From: an uncultured Dialister sp.
GTDB lineage: Bacteria; Bacillota; Negativicutes; Veillonellales; Dialisteraceae
DNA length: 64,000 nucleotides
Assembly (NCBI GenBank): GCA_902462205.1
Contig: CABQAR010000001.1
Coordinates: 124,001-188,000 of the forward strand
Direction: 5' to 3'
Shown one piece after another: positions 1 to 9,576 of the stretch. Below the pieces are notes generated by a model, which saw only the letters and a program-made list of their open reading frames with translations, had not been told where the DNA came from and searched no databases. A program made the position numbers and the translations under genes. The stretch's first letter is position 1; each line of letters opens with the position of its first letter.

Positions 1-750
1 GAGGAGCGTGCTTCCCATGGTCTGGGATTGACCCAGCTCCTTTATGAGGTAAAGAACGATAAATGTGTTGACTCCGTAGAAAATAATAGACCGGCCGAAA
101 ATCGTGATGCAGAGTTTAAGGAAAGAGGGCCACTGGTCCGGAATATAGGAGAGGCCGGAGCCTTTTTTTGTCCGCAGCAGTTTTTTGTCACCCAAGGCTT
201 TTAATTGGGGATACACATAAGCAATTAAAAGACAGATGATGATTTCAGGAACAAGGAAGAAAAGCATTCCTTTAAGCTCCCCGATGGCGATAAAGGTGCT
301 GACCAATATCGGCCCCATGGTAAATCCCATATTTCCGCCGAAAGCAAAAATGCTGAGGCTCATTCCGCGATTGTCCTCTGTGGATACGCGATTGACGAGA
401 AGGGCTCCCTGCGGATGGAACATTGCGATGCCGATACCGCTTATCATGACGGCAAGGCAAAGCAGATAGAAATCCGATATGATGCCGGTAAGGGCGATGC
501 CTCCCCCGGCGAGGAACAGGCCGAGAGGCATGATCCATGGCCAGTTATGCTTATCGGATAGCTGTCCAAGCAGTGGCTGTATGATAGAACCGATGATATT
601 AGCGGATAAAACAAGAAAAGCCGCGGTGGTGTAATCGTAATGGTGGGCGGCGATGAGAAAAGGCAAAATGGCAGATAAAGCGCTCTGGTTTATATCAGAG
701 CAAAAATGACCGAACGCGCAAAGGCTCTGGTAGCTTTTTAACGGAATCAT
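1..750 (-). CDS. MFS exporter, fosmidomycin-resistance (Fsr) type, partial
   Basis: A drug/proton antiporter of the inner membrane, cut by the left edge of the window; 250 codons are visible and the C-terminal part is missing. I read it directly on the minus strand from ATG at 750, preceded by an AAGGAG site 8 bases away. The translation is strongly hydrophobic with MFS-like helices. The stretch QPLLGQLSDKHNWPWIMPLG matches the helix 2-3 loop of E. coli Fsr, and FHPQGALLVNR matches the conserved FHPE/Q segment after helix 4. It is divergent from smc. A promoter-like TTTTCA-17-TATAAT lies on its strand in the shared intergenic region. The substrate cannot be told from sequence; the Fsr assignment is by family resemblance. 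Confidence 0.8.
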   Translation of the reverse strand, partial: MIPLKSYQSLCAFGHFCSDINQSALSAILPFLIAAHHYDYTTAAFLVLSANIIGSIIQPLLGQLSDKHNWPWIMPLGLFLAGGGIALTGIISDFYLLCLAVMISGIGIAMFHPQGALLVNRVSTEDNRGMSLSIFAFGGNMGFTMGPILVSTFIAIGELKGMLFFLVPEIIICLLIAYVYPQLKALGDKKLLRTKKGSGLSYIPDQWPSFLKLCITIFGRSIIFYGVNTFIVLYLIKELGQSQTMGSTLL

Positions 751-767
751 GGTACAGGCTCCTTTCT

Positions 768-850
768 TATTATCATTATATTATCTGCTGAATAGAATGA
801 AAACTATATTGATAAAGGCAAAAAATATTATAATATCGCCATATTATCAT
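768..850 (-). promoter_or_regulatory. Promoter region of the MFS gene with an inverted repeat
   Basis: On the minus strand a TTTTCA box and a TATAAT box are separated by 17 bases, ending about 20 bases before the ATG at 750. Further upstream, 831-846 holds a perfect inverted repeat TAATAT-CGCC-ATATTA, a possible operator. No regulator gene is adjacent, so the binding protein is unknown. Confidence 0.45.
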
Positions 851-967
851 TCAAATCTGTATATATGAATTTTGAGGAGCCATCTCGCCAGATTGCATTC
901 CGGTGGTAAAAAACGGGTATTTCCATTATAATAATAAAAATATAAAAATGGTCGAGGAGCAGGATGT

Positions 968-3900
968 ATGAAGTTACTCCGCTTGATTTTACAGGGGTTT
1001 AAGTCTTTTGCGGACAAGACGACAATTGAATTCGCCGATGGAATGACTGTTATCGTGGGGCCGAATGGCTGCGGTAAGAGCAATATTTCTGATGCCGTGC
1101 GCTGGGTGCTGGGAGAGCAGAATATCCGCAATCTGCGCGGGCAGAAAACAGAAGACATCATCTTTTCCGGCGCAGAAGGAAGAAGTCCGAAGAATGCGGC
1201 GGAAGTGACGCTCATATTGGATAATTCCAACCATGAGCTGCCGATGGATACCGCAGAAGTGGCCATCACACGGCAGGTGCTCCGTAATGGCGACAGCGAT
1301 TTCCGCCTGAATAAGAGGAGCTGCCGATTGAAGGATATTCAGGAGCTCCTTGCGAATACAGGACTTGGCAAAGGGTCCATGGCCATTATCGGACAGAACA
1401 GGGTCGACCAGGTGCTGACAGCCCATCCGGAGGAGCGGCGCGTTATTTTTGAGGAAGTGGCAGGAATCAGCCTGTACCGGATGAGGAAAAATGAAGGGCT
1501 CCGTAAACTGGAAAAGACCGCGGAGAATATGGAACGTGTACGGGATCTGATGGCATTGCTTGACGAGCAGCTGGAACCGTTAAAAGAAGCGGCGGAAAAG
1601 GCAAAGATATATAAGACGCTTTCGTCAGAGAAAAAAGCAGTGGAGGCGACGATGTCTTTATTGCGCCTGACTTCCGTCGGACGCATGATCGCCCGTTATG
1701 AAAATGAATACAATATGCTTTCCGATGAGGATGTGGAGTGGCAGACAAAGCTGGCGCAGTTTGCCGCGGCAAAGGAAGAGCTGGAAAAGAAAGCGCTGGA
1801 GCACCAGGAGTCTCTCAGGAGGATCGGTGAAGAATCGGCAGAAAAGCAGAAGTTGATGGAAATGCTTCGCGGGGATTACCGGGTGAAGGAAGAAGCCTTC
1901 CATCATGCGGAAGAAGAAGCGGAACGTCTGAAAGCAGACGAAGAAGATCAGACGGAAGCGGAGAAGGAACTGGCGGACGAGATCCGGGACATGGCAGAGG
2001 AATTGGCTTCGGCAGAAATCCTGCTGAAGGAGCAGCTGGAAGCCTTGCATGCGGAGGAAGAGAGAAAGTCAGGAATTGCGGAAGAATTAAAGAAAGCGGA
2101 GTCTGCATACCGTGAAGCGATGGATATCAATCGGCGGCGCCTTGCGGAAAAAGAACGTCTGGAACGGGAGCTTGAGCATGGAACCGATGAGAAAGCACGG
2201 CTTATTGCAGACCAGGAAGCTCTTGCCGTTTCTATAAAAGAAACACTGGAAGATCGGAATGAAACAGAAAAACAGCTGTCCGGCCTTGTGATGAGAGAAA
2301 CTGAAATACAGAAAAAAATGGACCAGCTGGCAGAAAGCGGAAAAGAGGATAGCATCCGCTTAAAAGAGGAAGAAGACAGGCAATACAGTCTGCTCAACCA
2401 TTTGAACAGTCTGCATGCGCAGATACAGCAGCTTAAGTCGCGAAGGGAATATCTGGATCGGGCGGATAAGGAATATGCCAGCTTCTCAAGGACGACGAAA
2501 ACTATTTTGGAAAGCCGTTCTCTTTTTCATGACCACATACTGGGACCGGTCGGCGAACTTCTGCAGGTACCCCCCAAATATACAGAGGCGGCGGAAGTGG
2601 CGCTGGGCGGCGCGGTTTCTTATATCGTGACGGACACATCTAAGGCCGCGGGGGATATTATCCAGTGGCTCAAGAAAAACAATCTGGGACGGACGACCTT
2701 CTATCCTTTGGAATCCATGAAACCGAAAGGGAATGACGGGATAGAGAGGCAGGCGGCCAGAGAAGACGGTATATGCGGAATTGCGGCAGAGCTTTTTGGC
2801 TATGATGAAACATACGCGGATTTGATGGGTGCCATTTTAGGAAAGACGCTGATTGCCGAAAATCTGGATATTGCCCGCCATATTTCTCAAAAATATAATT
2901 ATCGCCTCCGTCTTGTGACTTTGGACGGACAATTGGTCAACCCCGGGGGATCGCTGACCGGCGGTTCCATGAAGAAAAAAGAGAACACTTTTTTCGGAAG
3001 GAAAAAGGAAATCAATGACATCCTGAAAGAAGAGGGCCGTCTGGAGAAAGAGCAGAGTGCTGATAAGGAAAATAAAAGCAAGCAGGATAGCCTTTGCGCG
3101 GAGCTGTCGGAAAAAGTAACCCGTGAAAGAGAAGAATGGCAGGCTTTAAAGGTGGAATTGGCCGGTATCGCAGGACAGAAGGACGGTCTTTCCCGCACAG
3201 TTTCCGCACAGAAAACCATGGAGATAAAACATCAGGCAGAACAGAAGCATATGGAAGAGAAGCTGGCTTCTGTCATGGCGTATCTGGCGGAGCTGTCGGG
3301 AAAGCTGCCTGCCTATGATGATATTCCTGATTTAGGAGAAGATGAAAAGAGCGATGCCCTTCGAAAGAGTATGGAAGAAGCGGAAAAACGGCTGGTAGAA
3401 TTCCATATCAGCGCCACAAAAGCGGAGGAAACCGTCAACTTCAACAGAAGGGGCCAGAAAGAACGGGAAGAAGCCTCCCGGGAACAGAAGCAGGACAGAG
3501 AAAAGCTGATGAAGTCCATATCGGAGAATGAAGAACTGAGGAAACGGCTTCAGCAGGAAATGAAAGAAATTGATGAAAAATTCAAGCTGGCGGAAAAAGA
3601 ATGGCAGGACGTAAAAAAACGTCAGGAAGCCGTGCAGAATACATCAGATACATTTTCCATGGATCGCAAGTCGAAGGATGAAGCCTGGCGCGAAGCGCAG
3701 GAAAAATCCTCATCCATCCGGAAGGATATGGCCGACAGGGAAGCGCGCATCGACAGCTTCAAGCTGCAGGAGTCGGAAGAACTGGAAAAGCTGAAGCAGC
3801 AGGAGCTGAGCATGGAAATGGCAGAAAGTCTGCGGCTGTCCGGTTCCATGGCGGATATGAAGGAGAAGCAGGCTGATCTGGATTCCCGCATAGGGAAACT

Positions 3901-4525
3901 GGGAGCGGTGAATCCGAATGGTGAGGAAGAATATGAACTGCAATTGCGCCGGCGGTCGTTTTATGAGTCGCAGATCGAAGATTTGAAAAAGGCAAGGAAC
4001 GGACTGGAAACGGTCATTCATGATATCGACGCGACGATGTCCGCCCAGTTTTCGGAAGCTTTTGCCAAAATCAATGTGGAATTCGGTCGGATCATGCAGC
4101 TCATGTTTTCCGGCGGCAAGGCCAGACTGGAATTGACCGATGAGGCGCACCCGCTCGAAGGAGGCGTGGAAATGTACCTCCAGCTGCCGGGAAAGAAGAG
4201 GCAGCCATTGACATTGATGTCCGGCGGAGAAAGAGCGCTGACCGTCATTGCCCTCCTGATTTCTTTCATGGCGTACCGGCCTGCCCCATTCTGTTTCGTG
4301 GATGAGATTGACGCGGCGTTGGATGATGCCAATGTGGAACGTTACAGCCGAATGATTGCCGATTACAAGAAAAAAACGCAGTTTGTCGTTATTTCCCACA
4401 GAAAGAAGACGATGGAGTTTGCGGATACGCTGCAGGGGGTCACGATGGGAGAAAAAGGGGTTTCATCCCTTGTGACTGTCCGGGTAGGGGATTATATAAA
4501 GGAGGATAAGGATGGGATTTCTTGA
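968..4525 (+). CDS. smc: Chromosome segregation ATPase SMC
   Basis: Structural-maintenance-of-chromosomes protein, the core of bacterial condensin with ScpA and ScpB, which compacts and helps segregate newly replicated origins. The 1,185 residues match the family length. The Walker A motif GPNGCGKS is at 31-38. Two very long charged coiled coils flank a hinge at roughly 510-650, with the glycine-rich NPGGSLTGGS near its end. The C-terminal head carries the ABC signature MSGGE (1084-1088) and the Walker B FVDEID around 1110-1114. The ATG at 968 follows GAGGAGC. The 3' end overlaps ftsY by 14 bases, so the two are translationally coupled. The gene rnc, a common upstream neighbour in Firmicutes, is absent here. 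Confidence 0.97.
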   Translation: MKLLRLILQGFKSFADKTTIEFADGMTVIVGPNGCGKSNISDAVRWVLGEQNIRNLRGQKTEDIIFSGAEGRSPKNAAEVTLILDNSNHELPMDTAEVAITRQVLRNGDSDFRLNKRSCRLKDIQELLANTGLGKGSMAIIGQNRVDQVLTAHPEERRVIFEEVAGISLYRMRKNEGLRKLEKTAENMERVRDLMALLDEQLEPLKEAAEKAKIYKTLSSEKKAVEATMSLLRLTSVGRMIARYENEYNMLSDEDVEWQTKLAQFAAAKEELEKKALEHQESLRRIGEESAEKQKLMEMLRGDYRVKEEAFHHAEEEAERLKADEEDQTEAEKELADEIRDMAEELASAEILLKEQLEALHAEEERKSGIAEELKKAESAYREAMDINRRRLAEKERLERELEHGTDEKARLIADQEALAVSIKETLEDRNETEKQLSGLVMRETEIQKKMDQLAESGKEDSIRLKEEEDRQYSLLNHLNSLHAQIQQLKSRREYLDRADKEYASFSRTTKTILESRSLFHDHILGPVGELLQVPPKYTEAAEVALGGAVSYIVTDTSKAAGDIIQWLKKNNLGRTTFYPLESMKPKGNDGIERQAAREDGICGIAAELFGYDETYADLMGAILGKTLIAENLDIARHISQKYNYRLRLVTLDGQLVNPGGSLTGGSMKKKENTFFGRKKEINDILKEEGRLEKEQSADKENKSKQDSLCAELSEKVTREREEWQALKVELAGIAGQKDGLSRTVSAQKTMEIKHQAEQKHMEEKLASVMAYLAELSGKLPAYDDIPDLGEDEKSDALRKSMEEAEKRLVEFHISATKAEETVNFNRRGQKEREEASREQKQDREKLMKSISENEELRKRLQQEMKEIDEKFKLAEKEWQDVKKRQEAVQNTSDTFSMDRKSKDEAWREAQEKSSSIRKDMADREARIDSFKLQESEELEKLKQQELSMEMAESLRLSGSMADMKEKQADLDSRIGKLGAVNPNGEEEYELQLRRRSFYESQIEDLKKARNGLETVIHDIDATMSAQFSEAFAKINVEFGRIMQLMFSGGKARLELTDEAHPLEGGVEMYLQLPGKKRQPLTLMSGGERALTVIALLISFMAYRPAPFCFVDEIDAALDDANVERYSRMIADYKKKTQFVVISHRKKTMEFADTLQGVTMGEKGVSSLVTVRVGDYIKEDKDGIS

Positions 4526-5456
4526 TAAGATCAGAAGCGGTCTCCAAAAGACCAAGGCGAGTCTGATAAAAAATATTGAAACGGTGGTCATCGGATATGC
4601 ACAAATCGATGAGGATTTTCTGGAAGATTTGGAGATGGTCCTTCTTTCCGGAGATTTAGGCGTGCGCACGACGGATTATCTGATGCGCCAGATCAGAAGA
4701 GGCGTTACGGAAGGAATCATCAACCATACGAATGAAGTGATGCCGTTCATGGAAAAAACAGTCGTTGACATGCTGTCGGAGGAAGAGGGAAAAGAAGAAG
4801 TCCTGCATCATCCGGAGGTATATCTTGTCGTCGGCGTTAACGGAGTGGGGAAGACGACGACGATCGGAAAACTGTCTGCCCAGTTCCATAAGGAAGGCAA
4901 GAAGGTCCTGCTGGCGGCCGCGGATACATTCAGGGCGGCAGCTTCCGAACAGCTGACGATATGGGCGGAGCGTACCGGCGCGGATATAGTAAAGCATGCG
5001 GAAGGAGCCGATCCGGCGGCCGTTGCTTTTGATGCGGTATCGGCAGCAAAGGCAAGAGGCGCTGATGTTGTCCTGATCGATACGGCAGGCCGTCTGCAGA
5101 CGAAAGTCAATCTGATGGAAGAACTGGCGAAGATCAGCAGGGTAGTAAAAAAGGTGATTCCTGATGCGCCGCATCAGACCATCCTTGTGCTGGATGCGAC
5201 GACAGGGCAGAATGCTGTCAGCCAGGCGCAGAATTTCGGGGAAATCGTTCCCCTGACAGGCGTGGTTCTGACAAAGCTGGATGGCACGGCCAAAGGCGGA
5301 GTCGTACTTTCTATCCATGAAGAGCTCCATGTGCCGATTAAATGGATCGGGCTCGGAGAAAGGGAAGATGATTTGCAGAGATTTGATTCCCGTGAATTTG
5401 CAAAAGCTCTGTTTGAGACGGAAGACCATGTGTTAGAAAAATCAACCAAGATATAA
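4512..5456 (+). CDS. ftsY: Signal recognition particle receptor FtsY
   Basis: SRP receptor GTPase that docks ribosome-nascent-chain/SRP complexes at the membrane translocon. At 314 residues it is the short form: the acidic A domain of E. coli FtsY is missing and the protein opens directly with an amphipathic helix (about 1-20), which presumably binds membrane. The NG domain is intact: G1 GVNGVGKTTT (108-117), the DTAGR box (190-194) and TKLDG (254-258). It starts inside the smc 3' end, with AAAGGAGG ahead of ATG 4512. A hairpin terminator follows at 5468-5507. Confidence 0.96.
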   Translation: MGFLDKIRSGLQKTKASLIKNIETVVIGYAQIDEDFLEDLEMVLLSGDLGVRTTDYLMRQIRRGVTEGIINHTNEVMPFMEKTVVDMLSEEEGKEEVLHHPEVYLVVGVNGVGKTTTIGKLSAQFHKEGKKVLLAAADTFRAAASEQLTIWAERTGADIVKHAEGADPAAVAFDAVSAAKARGADVVLIDTAGRLQTKVNLMEELAKISRVVKKVIPDAPHQTILVLDATTGQNAVSQAQNFGEIVPLTGVVLTKLDGTAKGGVVLSIHEELHVPIKWIGLGEREDDLQRFDSREFAKALFETEDHVLEKSTKI

Positions 5457-5467
5457 AAAATATGTAT

Positions 5468-5507
5468 AGAAGCGTTTATTCCTTGGAATGGGGATAAGCG
5501 CTTTTCT
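5468..5507 (+). terminator. Rho-independent terminator after smc-ftsY
   Basis: A 13-bp stem (5470-5482 with 5490-5502, one G-T pair tolerated) around a 7-base loop, followed by TTTTCTC. It closes the smc-ftsY operon. Confidence 0.7.
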
Positions 5508-5678
5508 CATGCGGGAATGAAAGGCTTCTTTTGAAAAGGACAGGGTTCATGGAATCGGGAGTAAAAGTTCTGTTTCCTTCAAATTTTCCTTGCGCTTTTA
5601 AATAATTTATTTACAATGGGAGATAAGGTTAGCATGTTCGTTTTTTAGATGGTCTGTTCAAGAGAAGGAGAGATGTGT

Positions 5679-6920
5679 ATGCTTGAAACAATATGTGCCC
5701 CGCAGGCATTTGGCAGGAAATCCAACGATGCGATTTATGGAGCCAATAATGCGGCGAAGGCGGATATCGCAGTGACAGGAGCGGAAAAGGTCATTAATGG
5801 CACGATCGGCACCATTTTGGATGAGCAAGAAAAAATAGTCTGTCTGCCCACCGTGGAAAAGGTATTTCGTTCCTTGTCCATGGCGGATATTGTTTCTTAT
5901 GCGCCGATTGCAGGACTGCCTGCTTATCTAAAGGATGCGCAGGAGGCTTGTTTCGGAGACTATCGTCCGGAAGGATTTACGGCGGCCGTGGCATCGACCG
6001 GCGGAACGGGCGGAATCCATCATGTCATCCATAACTACACGGCACCGGGAGAAGAGGTTCTGACCTGTGACTGGTACTGGGGGGCATACAAGACGATTTG
6101 TGAAAATGATGGCCGCCGATTGAGGACTTACAGGCTGTTTGATGAGCATCTCCATTTCAATAAGGCTTCCTTCGAGGAAAATGTACGGGACATGGCGGGA
6201 AAGCAGGAAAGAGTGGCAGTCGTCATCAATTCTCCTGCCCACAATCCGACCGGATATGCGCTGACGGAGGAAGACTGGGATTTCGTCCTGTCTTTATTTA
6301 CGGAGCTGGCGGAAAAGGGACGGCATATCATTCTGCTGTGCGATGTGGCGTATCTTGATTATGCAGGACCTGACGCAAGGAAATTTTTCAGGAAGCTGGG
6401 GAATCTTCACGAGAATATATTCGTGCTGATCGGTTACAGCATGTCCAAAGGCTTTACGATGTATGGGATGCGTTCCGGAGCTTTGATTGCGTTATCCTGT
6501 AATGAAAAGCTCGTCCGGGAGTTCAGAGAAATCAATGAATTCACGAATCGGGCCACCTGGTCAAGCAATGTCAGGGGGGCGCAGGAAACACTGATCCGCA
6601 TATGGGAAGATCCGGGACTGAGAAAGGCATGGGAAAAGGAAAAAGAAGAATATTATACGCTGATTAAGGAACGGGCGGAGATATTTGTCAGGGAGGCCAA
6701 TGAAGTGGGACTGCCCATATTGCCGTATCAGGCAGGATTCTTTATTTCCATTCCGGCCAGAGATTCTCACGCGGTCTGCGAGAAATTGCATGAGGAGCAT
6801 CTGTACCTTGTTCCGCTGGCTGCCGGCGTCCGTGTGGCCGTATGCGGAATTCCGAAGAGGAAGATTCCCGGAATCGCGGCCAGATTGAAACATGCCATGG
6901 AAGTGACAGGGCAGCTTTAA
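5679..6920 (+). CDS. Class I/II PLP-dependent aminotransferase
   Basis: A fold-type I aminotransferase of 413 residues, probably acting on an aromatic, aspartate-like or other bulky amino acid in the cytoplasm. PLP signatures are in order: NSPAHNPTG (substrate/PLP Asn segment), LLCDVAYLDYAG (PLP-pyridine Asp) and YSMSKGFTMYGMRSG, where the SK lysine (residue 257 from this start) forms the Schiff base. Two ATGs lie upstream in frame (5649, 5673), but AAGGAG at 5665-5670 sits 8 bases from ATG 5679, which I take as the start. It is transcribed alone, with terminators on both sides. The layout resembles aspartate/aromatic aminotransferases; the true substrate is not determined. Confidence 0.85.
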   Translation: MLETICAPQAFGRKSNDAIYGANNAAKADIAVTGAEKVINGTIGTILDEQEKIVCLPTVEKVFRSLSMADIVSYAPIAGLPAYLKDAQEACFGDYRPEGFTAAVASTGGTGGIHHVIHNYTAPGEEVLTCDWYWGAYKTICENDGRRLRTYRLFDEHLHFNKASFEENVRDMAGKQERVAVVINSPAHNPTGYALTEEDWDFVLSLFTELAEKGRHIILLCDVAYLDYAGPDARKFFRKLGNLHENIFVLIGYSMSKGFTMYGMRSGALIALSCNEKLVREFREINEFTNRATWSSNVRGAQETLIRIWEDPGLRKAWEKEKEEYYTLIKERAEIFVREANEVGLPILPYQAGFFISIPARDSHAVCEKLHEEHLYLVPLAAGVRVAVCGIPKRKIPGIAARLKHAMEVTGQL

Positions 6921-6931
6921 AATCAGAAAAT

Positions 6932-6979
6932 AAAAAACAGAGATGTCTGAAAATGATTCTTTCAGACATCTCTGTTTTT
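6932..6979. terminator. Bidirectional terminator between convergent genes
   Basis: A near-perfect 20-bp stem (6932-6953 with 6960-6979), A-rich on the left and U-rich on the right, so it can stop both the aminotransferase transcript and the convergent metallopeptidase transcript. Confidence 0.9.
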
Positions 6980-6990
6980 TCATGAAGAAA

Positions 6991-7656
6991 TCAGTAAAAT
7001 TCTCTTCTTGCCCGGTTTAATTCCATTCGGAGTTCCTTATGGTCGGGAATCCATTGGGACATCAGCGCATAGAATCGTTTATTGTGGCCTGCCTCCAAAA
7101 GATGGTTCAGTTCATGGACAACGACCGATTCAATGCATGGCAGAGGCTTTGATACCAGGTCAAGCGAAAAATGGAGCACCCCTGTCTTTCTGTTGCAGCT
7201 TCCCCACCGGGTGCGCATGTGGCGGATGGAAAAGGAAGCAGGCGTGACTTTCATGACAGGGGACCAGTGACTGATATATCCGGCGAGGATCTCTTCCAGA
7301 TACCGCTTCATTTCCTTTTCAAAAAGCTTTTCCGGATTAACGGCGTGGTTCCGCCTTATCATATATATGGCATCATCGGAAAGGATGCATTGGTTTCGGC
7401 TTCCCGCAAATAGACGGAGAGTCCTTTCCTTTCCGAGAATGGTATGGGGTTCGCCATCTGCATAGGTGTGTCCGGAAGTATCCGGGATATTCAGCAGGGC
7501 GTTTTCTATCCATGGCCGGTAAAGGGAAAGGAATTCATGGATTTTGTCATTTGATGTTGAAACGGGTACGCTGACTGTAATGGATTTATCCGGATGGATG
7601 CGGATGTACATGTTTTTTATCCGTTTCCTCATGATTTGTATGGCTGGTTCAGACAT
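6991..7656 (-). CDS. YgjP-like zinc metallopeptidase (DUF45, M48-like)
   Basis: Predicted cytoplasmic zinc-dependent peptidase of the YgjP/WLM-like family, 221 residues. The zinc site is plain: HELNH at 181-185 with a third ligand His at 191 in the pattern HExxHL-N5-H, preceded by the family box RTRWGSC (149-154 region). The N-terminal half forms the beta-rich DUF45 region. The ATG at 7656 has a weak AAGGA site. It is convergent with the aminotransferase. Family members are often annotated as putative metal-dependent hydrolases, and their physiological substrate is unknown. Confidence 0.85.
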   Translation of the reverse strand: MSEPAIQIMRKRIKNMYIRIHPDKSITVSVPVSTSNDKIHEFLSLYRPWIENALLNIPDTSGHTYADGEPHTILGKERTLRLFAGSRNQCILSDDAIYMIRRNHAVNPEKLFEKEMKRYLEEILAGYISHWSPVMKVTPASFSIRHMRTRWGSCNRKTGVLHFSLDLVSKPLPCIESVVVHELNHLLEAGHNKRFYALMSQWIPDHKELRMELNRARREFY

Positions 7657-7747
7657 AGGGATTCCTTAAAATAAAAAATGACCTAAAAAATATCAATGCG
7701 ACGGAAGCGCTGATATCCTTTAAATCATTTAAAAATACAGAAAAAGT

Positions 7748-8620
7748 TTATTCGGAAATATTGAAGTATCTCTTTACATAGTCCACAAAAATCTTGACCG
7801 GTGTAGACTGAAGCATCGCTTCCTTGAAAATCAAATGGCTCGGTCGGAGAATCGGCCGTTTCTGGCTGTCATAAATCATCTGACGGTCCACGTTATCTGT
7901 ACATTTCGGCAGCATATCGGCAGGAATCAGGGAGTGGCCAAGGCCGTGATTGACGATTTCCACACAGGTCAGGCAGTCGCTGACCGTGAGGGAAAAATGG
8001 GGAGAGTCCGTAAAGTTCTGGCGCCACCAGCGGCTGCGAAGCTCGTCCAGAGACGGATCGCTGCGGTAACGGATGGAAGGCTGCTGTGCCAGGGTATCAA
8101 AATCAATCTTCTGGGCGGAAATCAGATACAGGGGAGCATCCTCCAAAAGGATATCCGAATCAGGCCATTCCTGATTGCCGCGGACAATGGCAAGATGGAT
8201 ATCTTCTTTCTTGACCAGCTTGACTAATCTGTCGCTGGTATCCGTGGTGAGAGAAATCTCTATATCATTGTATTCGTCCACAAAACCCTTCAGCAATGCA
8301 GGGCCATGGGATTGAGAGAAAGACTGGGAGGCGCCGATCCGAAGCACTCCGGAAATGGAATTCGGCTCATGGGTGACATAATTCTTCATGTCCTGATACT
8401 GCTGCAGTTCTTTCTCAGCAAAAGAAAAGAGCCTGTTTCCCGCATCGGTGAAATGGACACCCTTGTTCGTACGGATAAAAAGCGGACAGCCGATTTCCTT
8501 TTCCATCTGGCTTAATCGGTAGGTTAAAGAAGGCTGCGTCATAAACAGTCGCTTAGCCACCTTGTTGATACTGCGTTCTTCACGGAGATAGATCAGAATC
8601 TTCCAGTCCGTATTATTCAT
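7748..8620 (-). CDS. LysR-family transcriptional regulator
   Basis: A 290-residue LysR-type regulator. Residues 1-60 form the winged helix-turn-helix (KVAKRLFMTQPSLTYRLSQ is the recognition part), followed by a linker helix and a two-lobed effector domain from about 90. The ATG at 8620 follows AGAGGTG. It is divergent from the secreted protein gene at 8824, the usual arrangement for a LysR protein and its target, though no T-N11-A site was pinned down between them. The effector is unknown; the effector-domain sequence does not let me name a subfamily. Confidence 0.88.
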   Translation of the reverse strand: MNNTDWKILIYLREERSINKVAKRLFMTQPSLTYRLSQMEKEIGCPLFIRTNKGVHFTDAGNRLFSFAEKELQQYQDMKNYVTHEPNSISGVLRIGASQSFSQSHGPALLKGFVDEYNDIEISLTTDTSDRLVKLVKKEDIHLAIVRGNQEWPDSDILLEDAPLYLISAQKIDFDTLAQQPSIRYRSDPSLDELRSRWWRQNFTDSPHFSLTVSDCLTCVEIVNHGLGHSLIPADMLPKCTDNVDRQMIYDSQKRPILRPSHLIFKEAMLQSTPVKIFVDYVKRYFNISE

Positions 8621-8823
8621 GCAAACACCTCTGCGTCGAAATGACTCAATATTTATAAAATAAGCATATAAAAGTTTTTTATTATTATATCATGCATATG
8701 CAATATAGAAAAGTCTTATAACGTGTAAATAAAAAGAAAAAGACTGCCAATCTGCAAATCTTGTGGTACACTGATAGTATAAATTGACCGATGGACAGTT
8801 TCCCGTTGGGCATGGAGGTGTGC

Positions 8824-9459
8824 ATGATGAAAGGACTCTGGAAATATGTATTATGCTTTTTTATGATTTTTGCGATAGGGCTGACGGCAGAGGCTGCGGA
8901 TAAGGAAATGAACCGCAGGTTGGGCTATTTTGATAATACGCGGACCGTGCTGCTGCTCCCCGTCAGGTATCAGGATTCCAGCGGAGGATATGCGGCTGCT
9001 TATCTGAAACGGGAGATGGAGCAGGTCTTCCGTTATCCGTACTACAGGCAGCTGAATACTACGGATTATGCACTTAAAAATATAAGTCCGTCACAGCTTC
9101 CCGAGCTGGCTGAAGAAACAAATGCAGACCTTGTGGTCATGCCTGTTGTAACGCAATGGGTGCAGTGGCGTTCCGTTCCTGTTTCTCTTTTCTTTGACCG
9201 AGACCCTATCGTGGAAACGAGGGTCATTGTAGACGTGTACAGCTATAAAAAAGGAGAGGACGTCCGCGATGACCGTGCCTCCTATTTTGAAAGAGAAGAA
9301 GAGGGCTCTGTACGGGACAGCTATATTATGGATGAAGTGACAAAGCGTCTGTGGAAAAAGTTTCCATACAGGCGTGTTCCCACAGATGTATCCAAAGCTC
9401 TTTCCGGAGAAACGGACCAGGGGGAGAATCACACTCCTGCAGCGCAAATGAATAAATAG
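8824..9459 (+). CDS. Secreted protein of unknown function
   Basis: About 211 residues with a clear Sec signal peptide (positive N-terminus, hydrophobic WKYVLCFFMIFAIGL, cleavage near AEAA-DK). The mature part alternates beta-strand-like segments (RTVLLLPVRYQ, ADLVVMPVVTQWV, ETRVIVDVYSY) with charged helices, suggesting a small periplasmic alpha/beta domain. The pattern of a strand, a helix rich in A/Y and VVMPVVTQW is reminiscent of periplasmic TolB-N/LpoB-like folds, but I cannot assign a family. GGAGG at 8814-8818 supports ATG 8824 or 8827 over the upstream ATGs at 8791 and 8812. It is single-gene and divergent from the LysR regulator, with a terminator downstream. Confidence 0.7.
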   Translation: MMKGLWKYVLCFFMIFAIGLTAEAADKEMNRRLGYFDNTRTVLLLPVRYQDSSGGYAAAYLKREMEQVFRYPYYRQLNTTDYALKNISPSQLPELAEETNADLVVMPVVTQWVQWRSVPVSLFFDRDPIVETRVIVDVYSYKKGEDVRDDRASYFEREEEGSVRDSYIMDEVTKRLWKKFPYRRVPTDVSKALSGETDQGENHTPAAQMNK

Positions 9460-9470
9460 GATGAGGCAAT

Positions 9471-9517
9471 AAAAACAGATGAAGGCTTTTTATCGTGGAA
9501 CCCTTCACCTGTTTTTT
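9471..9517. terminator. Bidirectional terminator
   Basis: A stem of about 14 bp (9471-9485 with 9502-9516), with A-tract and T-tract flanks, lies between the secreted protein gene and the convergent serine operon. Confidence 0.85.
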
Positions 9518-9576
9518 GTTGCTGCTGTTAACAGAGAAACCAGAGCAGGGGACTTATTTAATGGAAAAAGAATGAG

